Positions 48,461 to 58,140 of a stretch of DNA of 64,000 nt are shown piece by piece (position 1 is the first letter of the stretch; each line of letters opens with the position of its first letter). The translations under genes and the position numbers were made by a program. Below the pieces are notes generated by a model. That model had not been told where the DNA came from. It ran no database searches and saw only the letters and a list, made by a program, of their open reading frames with translations. Where the stretch lies: NCBI RefSeq assembly GCF_016584105.1, contig NZ_NRSM01000010.1:1-64000 (forward strand), written 5' to 3'. The DNA is from Ectothiorhodospira shaposhnikovii. GTDB lineage: Bacteria; Pseudomonadota; Gammaproteobacteria; Ectothiorhodospirales; Ectothiorhodospiraceae.

Positions 48461-49771
48461 TCAACCGTGGAACTGCTCTTCTTCGGTGGAACCGGCCAGC
48501 GCCTTGACGCTGGAGGAACCGCCCTGGATGACGGTGGTGACATCGTCGAAGTAACCGGCACCCACTTCCTGCTGGTGGGACACGAAGGTGTAACCACGCT
48601 CGCGGGCCTTGAACTCCGGCTCCTGCACCATGTCCACGTAGTGCTTCATGCCTTCGCCACGGGCATAGTTGTAGGCGAAGTTGAAGGTATTGAACCAGTT
48701 GACGTGGATACCCGCCAGGGTGATGAACTGGTACTTGTAGCCCAGCGCGGACAGCTCGTCCTGGAACTTGGCGATGGTCTTGTCGTCCAGGTTCTTCTTC
48801 CAGTTGAAGGACGGGGAGCAGTTGTAGGACAGCAGCTTGCCGGGGCAGGCAGCATGCACGGCCTGGGCGAACTCACGGGCAAAGCCCAGATCGGGCGTGC
48901 CGGTCTCGCACCACACCAGGTCAGCATAGGGGGCGTAGGCCACGCCGCGGCTGATGGCCTGTTCCAGGCCGTTCTTGACCCGGTAGAAGCCTTCCTGGGT
49001 CCGCTCGCCGGTGAGGAACGGCTTGTCGTTCTCATCGTGGTCAGAGGTGATCAGGTTGGCGGCCTCGGCATCGGTACGGGCCAGCACGATGGTGGGCACG
49101 CCCATGACGTCGGCGGCGAAGCGGGCAGAGATCAGCTTTTCGACGGCCTCGCGGGTGGGCACCAGCACCTTGCCGCCCATGTGACCGCACTTCTTCACCG
49201 CGGCCAGCTGGTCTTCGAAGTGCACACCGGCGGCGCCAGCGGCGATCATGTTCTTCATCAGTTCGAAGGCGTTGAGCACACCGCCGAAACCGGCTTCGGC
49301 GTCGGCCACGATGGGCAGGAAGTAGTCCACATAACCTTCGTCACCGGGATTGATGCCGCGGGACCACTGGATTTCGTCGGCGCGCTTGAAGGTGTTGTTG
49401 ATGCGACGCACCATGGTGGGCACGGAATCATAGGCGTACAGGGACTGGTCCGGGTACATGGTCTCGGAGGTGTTGCCGTCGGCGGCCACCTGCCAGCCGG
49501 ACAGGTACACGGCCTCAAGACCGGCCTTGGCCTGCTGCATCGCCTGACCGGCGGTGATGGCACCAAAGGCATTCACATAACCCTTCTTGGCCTCACCGTT
49601 GACGCGCTTCCACAGTTTCTCGGCGCCCATGCGGGCCAGGGTGTACTCAGGCTGAACGGAGCCGCGCAGGCGCACCACATCAGCGGCGGTATAACCACGC
49701 TTCACGTCCTTCCAGCGGGGATTGTTGGCCCAGTCCGCCTCAAGCGCCTTGATCTGTTCTTCTCTGTTCAT
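48461..49771 (-). CDS. aceA: Isocitrate lyase AceA
   Basis: First glyoxylate-bypass enzyme: splits isocitrate to succinate and glyoxylate. 436 residues from ATG 49771; the frame continues upstream without conservation. Catalytic Cys195 in KKCGHMGGK is at the same number as in E. coli. [18 protein letters not shown] and the [11 protein letters not shown] segment bind magnesium and substrate. The 480-base upstream region is long and carries repeats. aceK is 3.4 kb away, with a hybrid kinase between. Confidence 0.97.
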   Translation of the reverse strand: MNREEQIKALEADWANNPRWKDVKRGYTAADVVRLRGSVQPEYTLARMGAEKLWKRVNGEAKKGYVNAFGAITAGQAMQQAKAGLEAVYLSGWQVAADGNTSETMYPDQSLYAYDSVPTMVRRINNTFKRADEIQWSRGINPGDEGYVDYFLPIVADAEAGFGGVLNAFELMKNMIAAGAAGVHFEDQLAAVKKCGHMGGKVLVPTREAVEKLISARFAADVMGVPTIVLARTDAEAANLITSDHDENDKPFLTGERTQEGFYRVKNGLEQAISRGVAYAPYADLVWCETGTPDLGFAREFAQAVHAACPGKLLSYNCSPSFNWKKNLDDKTIAKFQDELSALGYKYQFITLAGIHVNWFNTFNFAYNYARGEGMKHYVDMVQEPEFKARERGYTFVSHQQEVGAGYFDDVTTVIQGGSSSVKALAGSTEEEQFHG

Positions 49772-49857
49772 GTTGCCTTGGTCCTCTATGATGTCTGAGT
49801 CGTTCCGGCCCGGTCTCCACGGAATGAACCCGTGGAAGGCGGCGTTCATGATGAAGC

Positions 49858-49885
49858 GCCTCCCGGCTTGACTTGCCTCCCGGCT
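49858..49885. repeat. 11-base direct repeat pair upstream of aceA
   Basis: GCCTCCCGGCT occurs at 49858-49868 and again at 49875-49885, start to start 17 bases. CTCCACGGA is also doubled nearby (49815-49823 and 49884-49892). Two sites in register could be an operator for an aceA regulator; chance in GC-rich DNA cannot be excluded. Confidence 0.5.
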
Positions 49886-50170
49886 CCACGGAACGGCGAT
49901 CCTGTCGACCGCTGTTGGGTCACGATGAAGTCCGGCGTCATTTGCGGGACTGTGTTAGGTCTTCATTCGGAAAGGATCAACCGGCCACCCGATCCCGCAA
50001 GCCAGGGGCCAGGGCGTCGCACCCGGCAATGGCCAGATGCTTATGCCCAAGCATTCTGGTTGACCTTTCAGCATGAAGGCAGCAAGCGTAGTCCAGACTG
50101 AGACCGTAGCGGGAAATAAATTTCAATATTTAACATTAAAAAAACAAATGCTACTTCAACGCTGCTTTAA

Positions 50171-50193
50171 TCCGGGTTAATAATAAACCCGGA
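50171..50193 (-). terminator. Hairpin downstream of the hybrid kinase
   Basis: 8-base-pair stem TCCGGGTT / AACCCGGA with a 7-base loop, 59 bases past the kinase stop. The minus-strand bases after it (TTAAAG) are not a good U-tract, so termination is only probable. Confidence 0.4.
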
Positions 50194-50251
50194 GAAACGC
50201 CGATAATTTGACGTAAGCTTTTGTAAATAAGGTTATTTCCAGAATGCGCCC

Positions 50252-52972
50252 TCATTGCCGGGCGTCACTGCCGTCCATCACGGAATGGATGGCGGCGACC
50301 AGTTCATTCAACTTGATCGGCTTCGTCAGGTAGTCATCAAAACCAGCCTGCTGTCCCTGTTTCACATCATCCTCCATGGCCATGGCGGTAAGGGCGATGA
50401 CCGGCATGCCCTTGCCGAAGCTGCTGGTGCGCAGGGCACGGAGCACCGCATATCCATCCGCATCCGGCAAATTGATGTCCACCAACACCACATCCGGCCG
50501 GCCAGTACGGGCCAGTTCCATACCTGAAGAGGCGCACCGGGCAACCATCAGGTGATAGCCACCCGCGCGGGCCAAAACACGCTGTACCAATCTGAGGCTC
50601 GCCGGATTGTCCTCGATGTAAAGCACCTTCAGTGGCGAGAGGCGGAAGCCGGGCAGTTCTTCCAGTCCGTCAGATCCGGCGTCCTCCGGCAGCCCCGCTT
50701 CGCTCGGCGACCGGGCGGCCGGCAGCTCGAACCAGAAACAGCTACCGATACCTTCGGTACTTTCCACCCCGATGCTCCCATTCATGAGCTCCACCAGTTG
50801 TCTGGACAGCGCAAGACCGATACCCGTCCCTTCTATCTCTCCATTTTCCCTTCCCAGGCGACTGAACATCCTGAACAACTCCCCCCGGCGCGACCCGGGT
50901 ATTCCATAGCCGGTATCCGCCACGGAAATCCGGACCCGATCCCGGGCCTGATCAAGACACACATCGACCCTGATTTCCCCCCCCACCCGATTGTATTTCG
51001 CCGCATTGGAAAGAAGATTCATCAGGATCTGCCTGAAACGCTGACGATCCGCATACACCTGGAGAGAACCCTGACACTGCGCCTGTAGATGCACTGAATG
51101 CTTTTCAAAGAGTGGGTGCATCAGCGCCACCACTTCGTTCAGCACTTCACCACAATCCACCCTCTCCAGCTCCAGGGTCGCATTGCCGCTTTCCACGCGA
51201 GCAAGATCCAGTATCTCGTTGATCAGCTTCAACAGGTGTTCACCCGCGGCGACGATCTGTTCCACGCACTCAAGTTGCCCATGATCAAGCGAACGCTCGT
51301 CCTGAAGCAGCTGGCCAAACCCCAGAACCGCATTGAGGGGCGTACGCAACTCGTGGCTCATGGAAGACAGAAAATCACTCTTTGCGTGATTTGCCGCCTC
51401 GGCCTGCTCCTTGAGTTCAACCAACCGCCGTCGGGTTTCAATACCCATCAGGGCATTTCGCAGGATCTGGCACACCACGGTGAGTCCCTGGATCCTGCTT
51501 TGCGACCATTCCAGGCGCCGACGCACCGATTGCAGCCCGAGGGCACCAAATGCCCGTGATTCACCCTGGATCGGGACGAACAGGGCTGACCGGATGCCGT
51601 TGGATCGCATGATCGCCTGCTCGGTTGCCCATCCGGGAGGCAGCTCGTGGACATCCGGAATCTGTAGCACGGAGTTGTCCTGGATCACACGGCGATAGAT
51701 TTGCGGGACATCAGACACCGGGTGGTCAATGAACCTGTCCTGCAAGGCGGACAGTTCAGACCGATACCATTCATGGGTCTTGGTGAACGTCTTGTGGTCA
51801 CTGGACAACTGGAACAGTTGGCAACGATCCACTGCGAAGTATTCACCGATTCGACTCAAGGTGTCTTCCAGCTTCCGGTCGATATCCAGGGGACTGACAG
51901 CGATGAATTCCGAGGCGATGTCCGCCAGCATGCTCTGCAGGCACACCTGATCCGCAAGGCGTTCCTCGGCCTGCTTGCGATCCGTGACATCCCTGACCAC
52001 GGCAGTGACACCGGTCTGCCGGCGCAGCCGCGAATAAAAGGGGGTCGCGCAAAGATCGTACCACCTGCGGCAATCCTTGGTATCCAGCCAGTATTCCACG
52101 CGCTGACTGACTCCCGTGGCGAGGGTCTCCGCCAGCGCCCGCCTGATCAGGCCCGCCACAGGCTGCGGAATGTCAAGGTCATCAAAATGACAACCGATGC
52201 TCTTTTCCGTGAACAGCGACGCCGACTGGGAAGCGGCATGATGGACGATCCTGACGATCAGGCGCTCATCCAGCAGCAATACCAGGTCATGCATGCTGCC
52301 CAACAGGGACTGATAGCGCTGCTCACTCTCTTCCACTCTTGCCAGGGCAATACAGCGACGCTTGTGGTTGAGCAGCATCTGTGCAAACAGACCCAGCAGA
52401 TGGCATTCCTCCCGTGAATACGAACGGGTCTCCCGAACCGAATCAAAACCACATACGCCGATGCAAAGCCCCCCATCCATGATGGGCATGGACACCATGC
52501 TCCTGATGCCCTGGGGTTCCAGTTGGCGCCGCATGGGGCTGTCCAGGGGCAACACTGAAACATCCGGGATATGCAACAATTCACCCCGCTCGAACAGCGC
52601 CAGACCGTCCGCCACTTCCGCAAAGGAAACCGCCTGAAGATTCCGGATCTGGGCAGTGACTCCCGGCGCGCACCACTCATGCGTATTGATAAACAGACGC
52701 TTCTCGCGCAGACATTCGAACACGTAGGCACGGTCCGCGCCCACAAAGGCGCCGATCAGGGCCAGGGACGCCTGGACGGTGGCATCGATATCTTCAGCGG
52801 GACAGGTGATGTATGAGGTGGCCAACTCCAGCATGAGAGACTGCAGCTGCCGCACATTGACGGACTGGGCATCCTGACGGGACGGCCGGGCGCCTGATAA
52901 CGAAGACTCCCCGTCCACAGGAGGAGGCATACCTGACCCGGTTCGGCGCCCCAACTTGACCCGATATCTCAT
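50252..52972 (-). CDS. Cytoplasmic hybrid histidine kinase, GAF-PAS-GAF-HisKA-HATPase-REC
   Basis: 906 residues from ATG 52972; a GTG at 53071 is possible. No membrane segment. Domains: GAF (about 45-207), PAS (about 215-335), second GAF (about 343-512), HisKA with His540 (SSMSHELRTPLNAVLG), HATPase (ILMNLLSNAAKYN, ADTGYGIP, GTGIGLAL) and a receiver with Asp832 (VVLVDINLPDADG). The two GAF domains resemble each other (both contain THEW and IPDV.LP) and probably arose by duplication. It stands between aceA and aceK. Input signal unknown; no output regulator is adjacent. Confidence 0.88.
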   Translation of the reverse strand: MRYRVKLGRRTGSGMPPPVDGESSLSGARPSRQDAQSVNVRQLQSLMLELATSYITCPAEDIDATVQASLALIGAFVGADRAYVFECLREKRLFINTHEWCAPGVTAQIRNLQAVSFAEVADGLALFERGELLHIPDVSVLPLDSPMRRQLEPQGIRSMVSMPIMDGGLCIGVCGFDSVRETRSYSREECHLLGLFAQMLLNHKRRCIALARVEESEQRYQSLLGSMHDLVLLLDERLIVRIVHHAASQSASLFTEKSIGCHFDDLDIPQPVAGLIRRALAETLATGVSQRVEYWLDTKDCRRWYDLCATPFYSRLRRQTGVTAVVRDVTDRKQAEERLADQVCLQSMLADIASEFIAVSPLDIDRKLEDTLSRIGEYFAVDRCQLFQLSSDHKTFTKTHEWYRSELSALQDRFIDHPVSDVPQIYRRVIQDNSVLQIPDVHELPPGWATEQAIMRSNGIRSALFVPIQGESRAFGALGLQSVRRRLEWSQSRIQGLTVVCQILRNALMGIETRRRLVELKEQAEAANHAKSDFLSSMSHELRTPLNAVLGFGQLLQDERSLDHGQLECVEQIVAAGEHLLKLINEILDLARVESGNATLELERVDCGEVLNEVVALMHPLFEKHSVHLQAQCQGSLQVYADRQRFRQILMNLLSNAAKYNRVGGEIRVDVCLDQARDRVRISVADTGYGIPGSRRGELFRMFSRLGRENGEIEGTGIGLALSRQLVELMNGSIGVESTEGIGSCFWFELPAARSPSEAGLPEDAGSDGLEELPGFRLSPLKVLYIEDNPASLRLVQRVLARAGGYHLMVARCASSGMELARTGRPDVVLVDINLPDADGYAVLRALRTSSFGKGMPVIALTAMAMEDDVKQGQQAGFDDYLTKPIKLNELVAAIHSVMDGSDARQ

Positions 52973-53172
52973 GTCCGAACAGATCCCTTTGCCCCCTCGG
53001 GAAAACGGGGAAATGTTGTTATTGTGGATCCGGTCCACCAGAGGAAAGCAGCCCCGCAACACACGACCCACGGCCCACCGCTGTCAGACCCGCTACCCTT
53101 CCCTCCGGAGTGTAGTACATTTGGCTATTACCAAACGCCAACCAGCCCACAGTCACAGGCAGCCAGACCATC

Positions 53173-54927
53173 ATGATCGAACGCGCGAGACAGATCGCCC
53201 GCTCCATCCTCACCGGTTTCGAGCGTCATTTCTCGTTCTTCCAGGAAATCACCAGCAGTGCACGAGAACGCTTCGAGAATGCAGACTGGGACGCGGTCCG
53301 GGCGGCATCGGTCAAGCGGATCAGTTCCTATGATCAACGGGTGCAGGAAACGCTGACCAAGGTTCGCGCCACCTTCGGCATCAATGGGCTTGAGGAAAGT
53401 CTGTGGCAACAGGTCAAGATCTCCTACATGGACCTGTTGCAGCATCACTCCCGCCCGGAACTGGCTGAAACCTTCTACAACTCCGTGTTCTGCCGTTTGT
53501 TCGAACGCAAGTATTACAACAACGACATGATCTTTCTGGAGTCAGTGGCCAATCGCCGTGAGCTGGCAGAACGCTACCGGGGTTATCTGTCCTTCCATAC
53601 CCGTGATGGTGGCGTGGATACCTGCATATGGGAAATCCTGTCGGCCTTTTATTTCAACCTCTCCCACGCAGATCTGTCCAAGGATGTACACAACATCGCC
53701 AGGGCCCTCGAAAGCCGCTCGGCCTTTGGCCCCGATTCCATGGGAGACCTGCGCATCGATGTGCTGGAATTTCCCTTTTTTCGCAACAAGGCTGCCTACC
53801 TCATTGGCCGCGTGGTCCATGATGGACTCAGCCACCCCTTCATCATCCCCCTGAATAATATTGAGGGCATGGGTCTGGTGGCGGATGCCCTGCTCACCAC
53901 CGAAGAGGAGGCTGAAGCCATTTTCAGCTTCGCTCGGGCCTATTTCGTGGTCAAGACCCCAGTGCCGGCCGCAACAGTCGAATTCCTGCAGGACCTGATG
54001 CCGGGCAAGCCGGTGGCCGAACTGTACATGAGCATCGGTTTTCACAAGCAGGCCAAGAACGAGTTCTATCGGGATTTCCTGCGCCACCTGGCCAACAGCA
54101 CCGATCACTTCACCATCGCCCAGGGTACCCCGGGGCTGGTCATGGTGGTGTTCACCCTGCCTTCCTATCCCTATGTGTTCAAGGTAATCAAGGATCATTT
54201 TCCGCCTCAGAAAGACGTCACCCATGAACTGATCGAACGACGCTACCTGCAGGTGAAGCTGCACGACCGTGTGGGGCGCATGGCGGATACCCTGGAATTT
54301 TCAGAAGTCGCCTTCCCGCTGGAGCGTTTCTCACCCGCGCTGCTCGAAGTACTCAAAAACGAGGTGACGTCCCAGGTTGAAATCAGTGATGGCAACCTGG
54401 TCATCAAGCATCTCTACATCGAAAAGCGCATGTTGCCGCTGGACGTCTATCTGGAACAGGCGGACGAAACCGGCACCCGGGCCGCCCTGGAAGAATGGGG
54501 CCTGGCTGTCAAGCAACTGATTGGTGTGAATATCTTTCCAGGAGACCTGCTGTTCAAGAACTTCGGGGTGACCGACAGCGGCAAGGTGGTGTTCTACGAT
54601 TACGACGAGATCTGCTATCTGACGGAATGTCATTTCCGGAAGATTCCCCCGTGTCCTTTCCCTGAGGACGAACTCAGCTCCGATGCATGGTATTCAGCCG
54701 GCCCCAACGAGATCTTTCCGGAAGAATTCCCCACCTTCCTGAGTACCGATCCGCGGATACGGCGCATGCTGATGCAACTGCATCCGGATCTGTTTGACTA
54801 CCGCTACTGGCAGCGAAAGCAGGAAGACGTCAGGAAAGGCATCCATGGTGATGTGTTCCCCTATCCCCAGAACATGCGTTTCGACCCCAGCCTGAGACCG
54901 GAGGCACAGGGAGCGACTTCCCTTTGA
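53173..54927 (+). CDS. aceK: Isocitrate dehydrogenase kinase/phosphatase AceK
   Basis: Switches isocitrate dehydrogenase off by phosphorylation and on again, directing isocitrate into the glyoxylate bypass. 584 residues, the usual length. The regulatory N-terminal half and the kinase-like C-terminal half (GTPGLVMVVFTLPSYPYVFK, VFYDYDEICYLTEC) are complete. Divergent from the hybrid kinase across a 200-base gap with an inverted repeat TTTGG/CCAAA (53120-53135). Confidence 0.96.
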   Translation: MIERARQIARSILTGFERHFSFFQEITSSARERFENADWDAVRAASVKRISSYDQRVQETLTKVRATFGINGLEESLWQQVKISYMDLLQHHSRPELAETFYNSVFCRLFERKYYNNDMIFLESVANRRELAERYRGYLSFHTRDGGVDTCIWEILSAFYFNLSHADLSKDVHNIARALESRSAFGPDSMGDLRIDVLEFPFFRNKAAYLIGRVVHDGLSHPFIIPLNNIEGMGLVADALLTTEEEAEAIFSFARAYFVVKTPVPAATVEFLQDLMPGKPVAELYMSIGFHKQAKNEFYRDFLRHLANSTDHFTIAQGTPGLVMVVFTLPSYPYVFKVIKDHFPPQKDVTHELIERRYLQVKLHDRVGRMADTLEFSEVAFPLERFSPALLEVLKNEVTSQVEISDGNLVIKHLYIEKRMLPLDVYLEQADETGTRAALEEWGLAVKQLIGVNIFPGDLLFKNFGVTDSGKVVFYDYDEICYLTECHFRKIPPCPFPEDELSSDAWYSAGPNEIFPEEFPTFLSTDPRIRRMLMQLHPDLFDYRYWQRKQEDVRKGIHGDVFPYPQNMRFDPSLRPEAQGATSL

Positions 54928-54976
54928 CCCTGGAACCGGTCAACGGACTGACACGGCGCCGGCACACCTCCCCGGC

Positions 54977-55531
54977 CTAGCTCTCGGCCACGCCCATGGC
55001 CGCACGCAGATAGTGGAACATGGACCACAGGGTCAGCGCAGCGGCCACATAGAGCAGGATCAGTCCCAGGGTGAACGTGGGCAGCCCCAGGATGGGCTGA
55101 CCGAAAAGGAGCAGAAAGATGGCAACCATCTGGGCGGTCGTCTTGAGCTTGCCGATCCAGGATACGGCCACCTTGCCCCGCTGCCCCAGCTCGGCCATCC
55201 ACTCGCGGAGCGCGGAAATGGCGATTTCCCTTCCGATGATGATGGCGGCCGCCACGGCCAGCAGCATGCCCCCGGGATTATCCACCAGCAACACCAGGGC
55301 GGTGGCCACCATCAGCTTGTCCGCCACCGGGTCCAGGAACGCACCAAAACTGGAGGTCTGCCCCAGTCGCCTCGCCAGGTAACCGTCCAGCCAGTCGGTG
55401 ATCCCCGCAAGGGCAAAGATCATGGCGCTCACGGGTCCGGACAATGGATGCGGGTAGTAGTAAGCCACCACGATCAGGGGGATCAGCGCGATGCGCAGCC
55501 AGGTGAGCAGGTTGGGAATCGAAGGTGTCAT
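54977..55531 (-). CDS. pgsA: CDP-diacylglycerol--glycerol-3-phosphate phosphatidyltransferase PgsA
   Basis: Makes phosphatidylglycerophosphate, the precursor of PG and cardiolipin, from the product of CdsA. 184 residues with about six helices. CDP-alcohol motif is complete: Asp46, Asp49, Gly50, Ala53, Arg54, Gly63, Asp67 and Asp71 in DWLDGYLARRLGQ then FGAFLDPVADK. Follows uvrC by 3 bases, as in E. coli. Confidence 0.96.
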   Translation of the reverse strand: MTPSIPNLLTWLRIALIPLIVVAYYYPHPLSGPVSAMIFALAGITDWLDGYLARRLGQTSSFGAFLDPVADKLMVATALVLLVDNPGGMLLAVAAAIIIGREIAISALREWMAELGQRGKVAVSWIGKLKTTAQMVAIFLLLFGQPILGLPTFTLGLILLYVAAALTLWSMFHYLRAAMGVAES

Positions 55532-55534
55532 GGA

Positions 55535-57370
55535 TCAGTCGTCATGTAGCGAATCGAATATCTGCTGCGCCAGCTTGCGACTGATGCCGGGAACCTTGGC
55601 GAGCGCTTCCACATCGGCACGGTGAACGCCCTGAAGTCCGCCGAAGTGCTTCAGTAACTGCTGGCGTCGCCTGGGACCCATGCCGGGTATCTGTTCCAGC
55701 GGAGAGGTACTGCGGGCTCTGGCGCGGCGCTGCCGATGCCCGGTGATGGCGAAACGATGGGCCTCGTCACGAATCTGCTGGATGAGATGCAGCGCCTTTG
55801 AACCCGGCGAAAGTATAGACGGCTGCGCCGTATCGCTCAAGACGAGGGTTTCCAGACCGGGACGCCGGGTTTCTCCCTTGGCCACGCCAATAACCATGAC
55901 ACCGCTGACCTGCAATTCCTCCAGCACCTCCAGGGCCTGACGCACCTGCCCCTTGCCCCCGTCGATGAAGAGGATATCCGGCAACTTGCCCTCTCCCTCC
56001 TTGAGGCGCGTATAGCGCCGCATGAGGGCCTGGCGCATGGCGGCATAGTCGTCTCCGGGCGTGATGTCCTTGATGTTGAAACGACGGTAATCAGACTTGA
56101 CGGGGCCCTCAGCGTCAAAGACCACGCAAGAGGCCACGGTGGCTTCGCCCTGGGTATGACTGATGTCGAAGCATTCCATCCGTCCGGGCGGGTCATCCAG
56201 ATCAAGGGCATCCTGCAGTGCCTCCAGACGCGCCTGCATGCCGGCACGACCGGCCAGCCGGGTGGCCAGGGTCATCTGTGCGTTACGGCAGGCCATTTCC
56301 AGCCAGCGGGCGCGATCGCCCCGGACATTCCAGGCCAGCGCCACCTTCTGACCGCGCCGCAGGGTGAGCATTTCCAGCAGGACATGGTGATCCTCGGGAG
56401 CATGACTGAGAATGATCTGGGGTGGAATATCGCGACTCAGATAATACTGCCCCAGAAACGCGGTCATCAGTGATTCTGGAGGGGTTTCTTCCGGCACCCG
56501 GGGGAACAGCGACCGGTTCCCCAGATTCAGCCCGCCACGGATGGAGAATACCTGGAAACAGACCTCTCCCGATGCCTGGGCGAGCGCGATGATATCCACG
56601 TCCCCACCCTCGCCGCTGACATACTGACGCTCGGAGAGCTGGCGCAGCCGGGCGATCTGATCACGGATCCGCGCGGCCCGCTCATACTCCTGGACTTCCG
56701 CCGCCTGCTCCATCCCGCGAACCAGATCGGCAATCACCTTTTCGCCCCGTCCCTCCAGGAAATCCACCGCATGCTCCACATCCCTGTCATAGGCGGTGGA
56801 ATCAATATGCCCGACACAGGGGCCGCTGCAGCGCTGAATCTGATATTGCAGGCAGGCCCGTGAGCGGTTCTGAAAGAAACTGTCCTCGCAGGGGCGCAAC
56901 AGAAACAGTTTCTGCAACAGATTGATGGTTTCACGGACCGCGCTACCGGAAGGATAGGGTCCAAAGTAACGGCCCGAACTCTTGCGGGCACCCCGATGGA
57001 AGGCAAGCCTGGGGTATGGGTGGTGGGAGATGAAGATGTAGGGGTAGGACTTGTCATCCCGCAGCAGGATGTTATAGCGGGGACGATGCTCCTTGATGAG
57101 GTTGTTTTCCAGCAGCAGGGCCTCTGCCTCGCCGCGGGTGACGATGATCTGGACATCACGGATCTGGGCCACCATGGCAGCGATGCGAGTGCTGGCAACG
57201 GTGCGCCGGAAATAACTGGCCACCCGCTTTTTCAGGTTTTTGGCCTTGCCCACATAAAGCACCTCCCCGCCTTCACCCAGCATCCGGTAGACGCCGGGCT
57301 GCGTGGTCAGGCTGGCAAGAAAACGCCTTGGCTCAAATGTCTCGGCCGGGGAGCCTTCACTAATGATCAT
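55535..57370 (-). CDS. uvrC: Excinuclease ABC subunit C (UvrC)
   Basis: Makes both incisions in nucleotide excision repair. 611 residues from ATG 57370, which overlaps the UDG stop by four bases; an upstream GTG at 57385 is less likely. GIY-YIG domain at the N terminus (GVYRMLGEGGEVLYVGKAKN), a UVR segment near 200, an RNase H-like nuclease centre (MECFDISHTQGE, FIDGGKGQVRQA) and C-terminal double helix-hairpin-helix (QIPGMGPRRRQQLL). Confidence 0.96.
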   Translation of the reverse strand: MIISEGSPAETFEPRRFLASLTTQPGVYRMLGEGGEVLYVGKAKNLKKRVASYFRRTVASTRIAAMVAQIRDVQIIVTRGEAEALLLENNLIKEHRPRYNILLRDDKSYPYIFISHHPYPRLAFHRGARKSSGRYFGPYPSGSAVRETINLLQKLFLLRPCEDSFFQNRSRACLQYQIQRCSGPCVGHIDSTAYDRDVEHAVDFLEGRGEKVIADLVRGMEQAAEVQEYERAARIRDQIARLRQLSERQYVSGEGGDVDIIALAQASGEVCFQVFSIRGGLNLGNRSLFPRVPEETPPESLMTAFLGQYYLSRDIPPQIILSHAPEDHHVLLEMLTLRRGQKVALAWNVRGDRARWLEMACRNAQMTLATRLAGRAGMQARLEALQDALDLDDPPGRMECFDISHTQGEATVASCVVFDAEGPVKSDYRRFNIKDITPGDDYAAMRQALMRRYTRLKEGEGKLPDILFIDGGKGQVRQALEVLEELQVSGVMVIGVAKGETRRPGLETLVLSDTAQPSILSPGSKALHLIQQIRDEAHRFAITGHRQRRARARSTSPLEQIPGMGPRRRQQLLKHFGGLQGVHRADVEALAKVPGISRKLAQQIFDSLHDD

Positions 57371-58026
57371 GGGCTGTCCAGACACCGCCTGGCCTGCTCA
57401 AAGACAGCCCTGAACATCGGCTCCGTCAGTCGCCCCGTCTGGGTGTTGTAACGGCTGCAATGGTAGGAGTCCACCAGCACCAGCCCGCATTCCAGGACGT
57501 GCTCATGCCCATGCCCAAACCGATGGGCCGACTGCCTCAACCCCAGGGCCCGCAGCACGGCATTGTGGGCGATGGTTCCCAACGCAAGCACAACGCTGCC
57601 GGCGGCGAGCAAGGCCAGTTCGCGGGCCAGATAATCATTGCAGGCCTGTATTTCACGGGTGAGTGGCTTGTTCTCCGGGGGCAGACACTTGACGGCGTTG
57701 GTGATGCGGCAATCCCGCAACGTCAGACCATCATCACGGCTGACTGATTCCGGGGCACTGCCAAAACCCATCTCATATAACATCCGGTAAAGCAGAATCC
57801 CGGCATGATCCCCGGTGAACGGACGGCCACTGGCGTTGGCGCCATGCATCCCGGGAGCAAGTCCCACGATCAGAAACCGGGCCTCGGGATCGCCAAAGGG
57901 AGGCACGGGCGCGGCATGGTACTCAACATGCCGCGCCCGCACCCCAGCCAGAAAATCCACCAGTCTCGGACAACGGGAACAGGCCGGATCAAAACACTCC
58001 GGAGGAACGGGAACAACAGGGTTCAT
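57367..58026 (-). CDS. Family 5 uracil-DNA glycosylase (UDGb type)
   Basis: 219 residues. Motif 1 GLAPGMHGANASGRPFTGDH is the family-5 form with Ala before the active site; motif 2 region is DSYHCSRYNTQTGRLT. Cysteines at 11, 16, 19 and about 113 fit a [4Fe-4S] cluster. Removes uracil and hypoxanthine from DNA. It is inserted between the uvrY-like regulator and uvrC, which are adjacent in E. coli. Convergent or overlapping neighbours: its stop overlaps uvrC. Confidence 0.88.
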   Translation of the reverse strand: MNPVVPVPPECFDPACSRCPRLVDFLAGVRARHVEYHAAPVPPFGDPEARFLIVGLAPGMHGANASGRPFTGDHAGILLYRMLYEMGFGSAPESVSRDDGLTLRDCRITNAVKCLPPENKPLTREIQACNDYLARELALLAAGSVVLALGTIAHNAVLRALGLRQSAHRFGHGHEHVLECGLVLVDSYHCSRYNTQTGRLTEPMFRAVFEQARRCLDSP

Positions 58027-58140
58027 GGCTCTAAATCGCTGTCGCTGGAACGGATAGGGGTTACGTCATGCAGGCGGTCGAGGCTGATGCGCGTCGGGTC
58101 AAGGGCCGTAAACGGCCTTCCAGATCCGGTGCATCGACAT

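Larger units (their letters stand above)
49772..50251. other. 480-base region upstream of aceA
   Basis: No convincing gene. From aceA outwards: a hairpin TCCACGG/CCGTGGA (49816-49836), two 11-base direct repeats (49858-49885), GC-rich DNA, then a sharply AT-rich block (about 50115-50160) with T-runs on the aceA strand that could be an UP element or promoter, and a hairpin at 50171-50193. The length suggests a long aceA leader or several regulator sites. Confidence 0.5.

Noticed and set aside
48467-49798. 443-codon open frame on the plus strand
   Set aside because: Mirror of aceA; valine/glycine/histidine-rich and without a domain.
49994-50011. Minus-strand TGGCCCCTGGCTTGCGG, a GG-N10-GC match to a sigma-54 promoter upstream of aceA
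   Set aside because: Only the GG and GC positions fit; such matches are frequent by chance in GC-rich DNA and no enhancer-binding regulator is adjacent.
58090-58125. GGCCG-TAAA-CGGCC hairpin after uvrY as a terminator
   Set aside because: Five-base stem and no U-tract on the minus strand.
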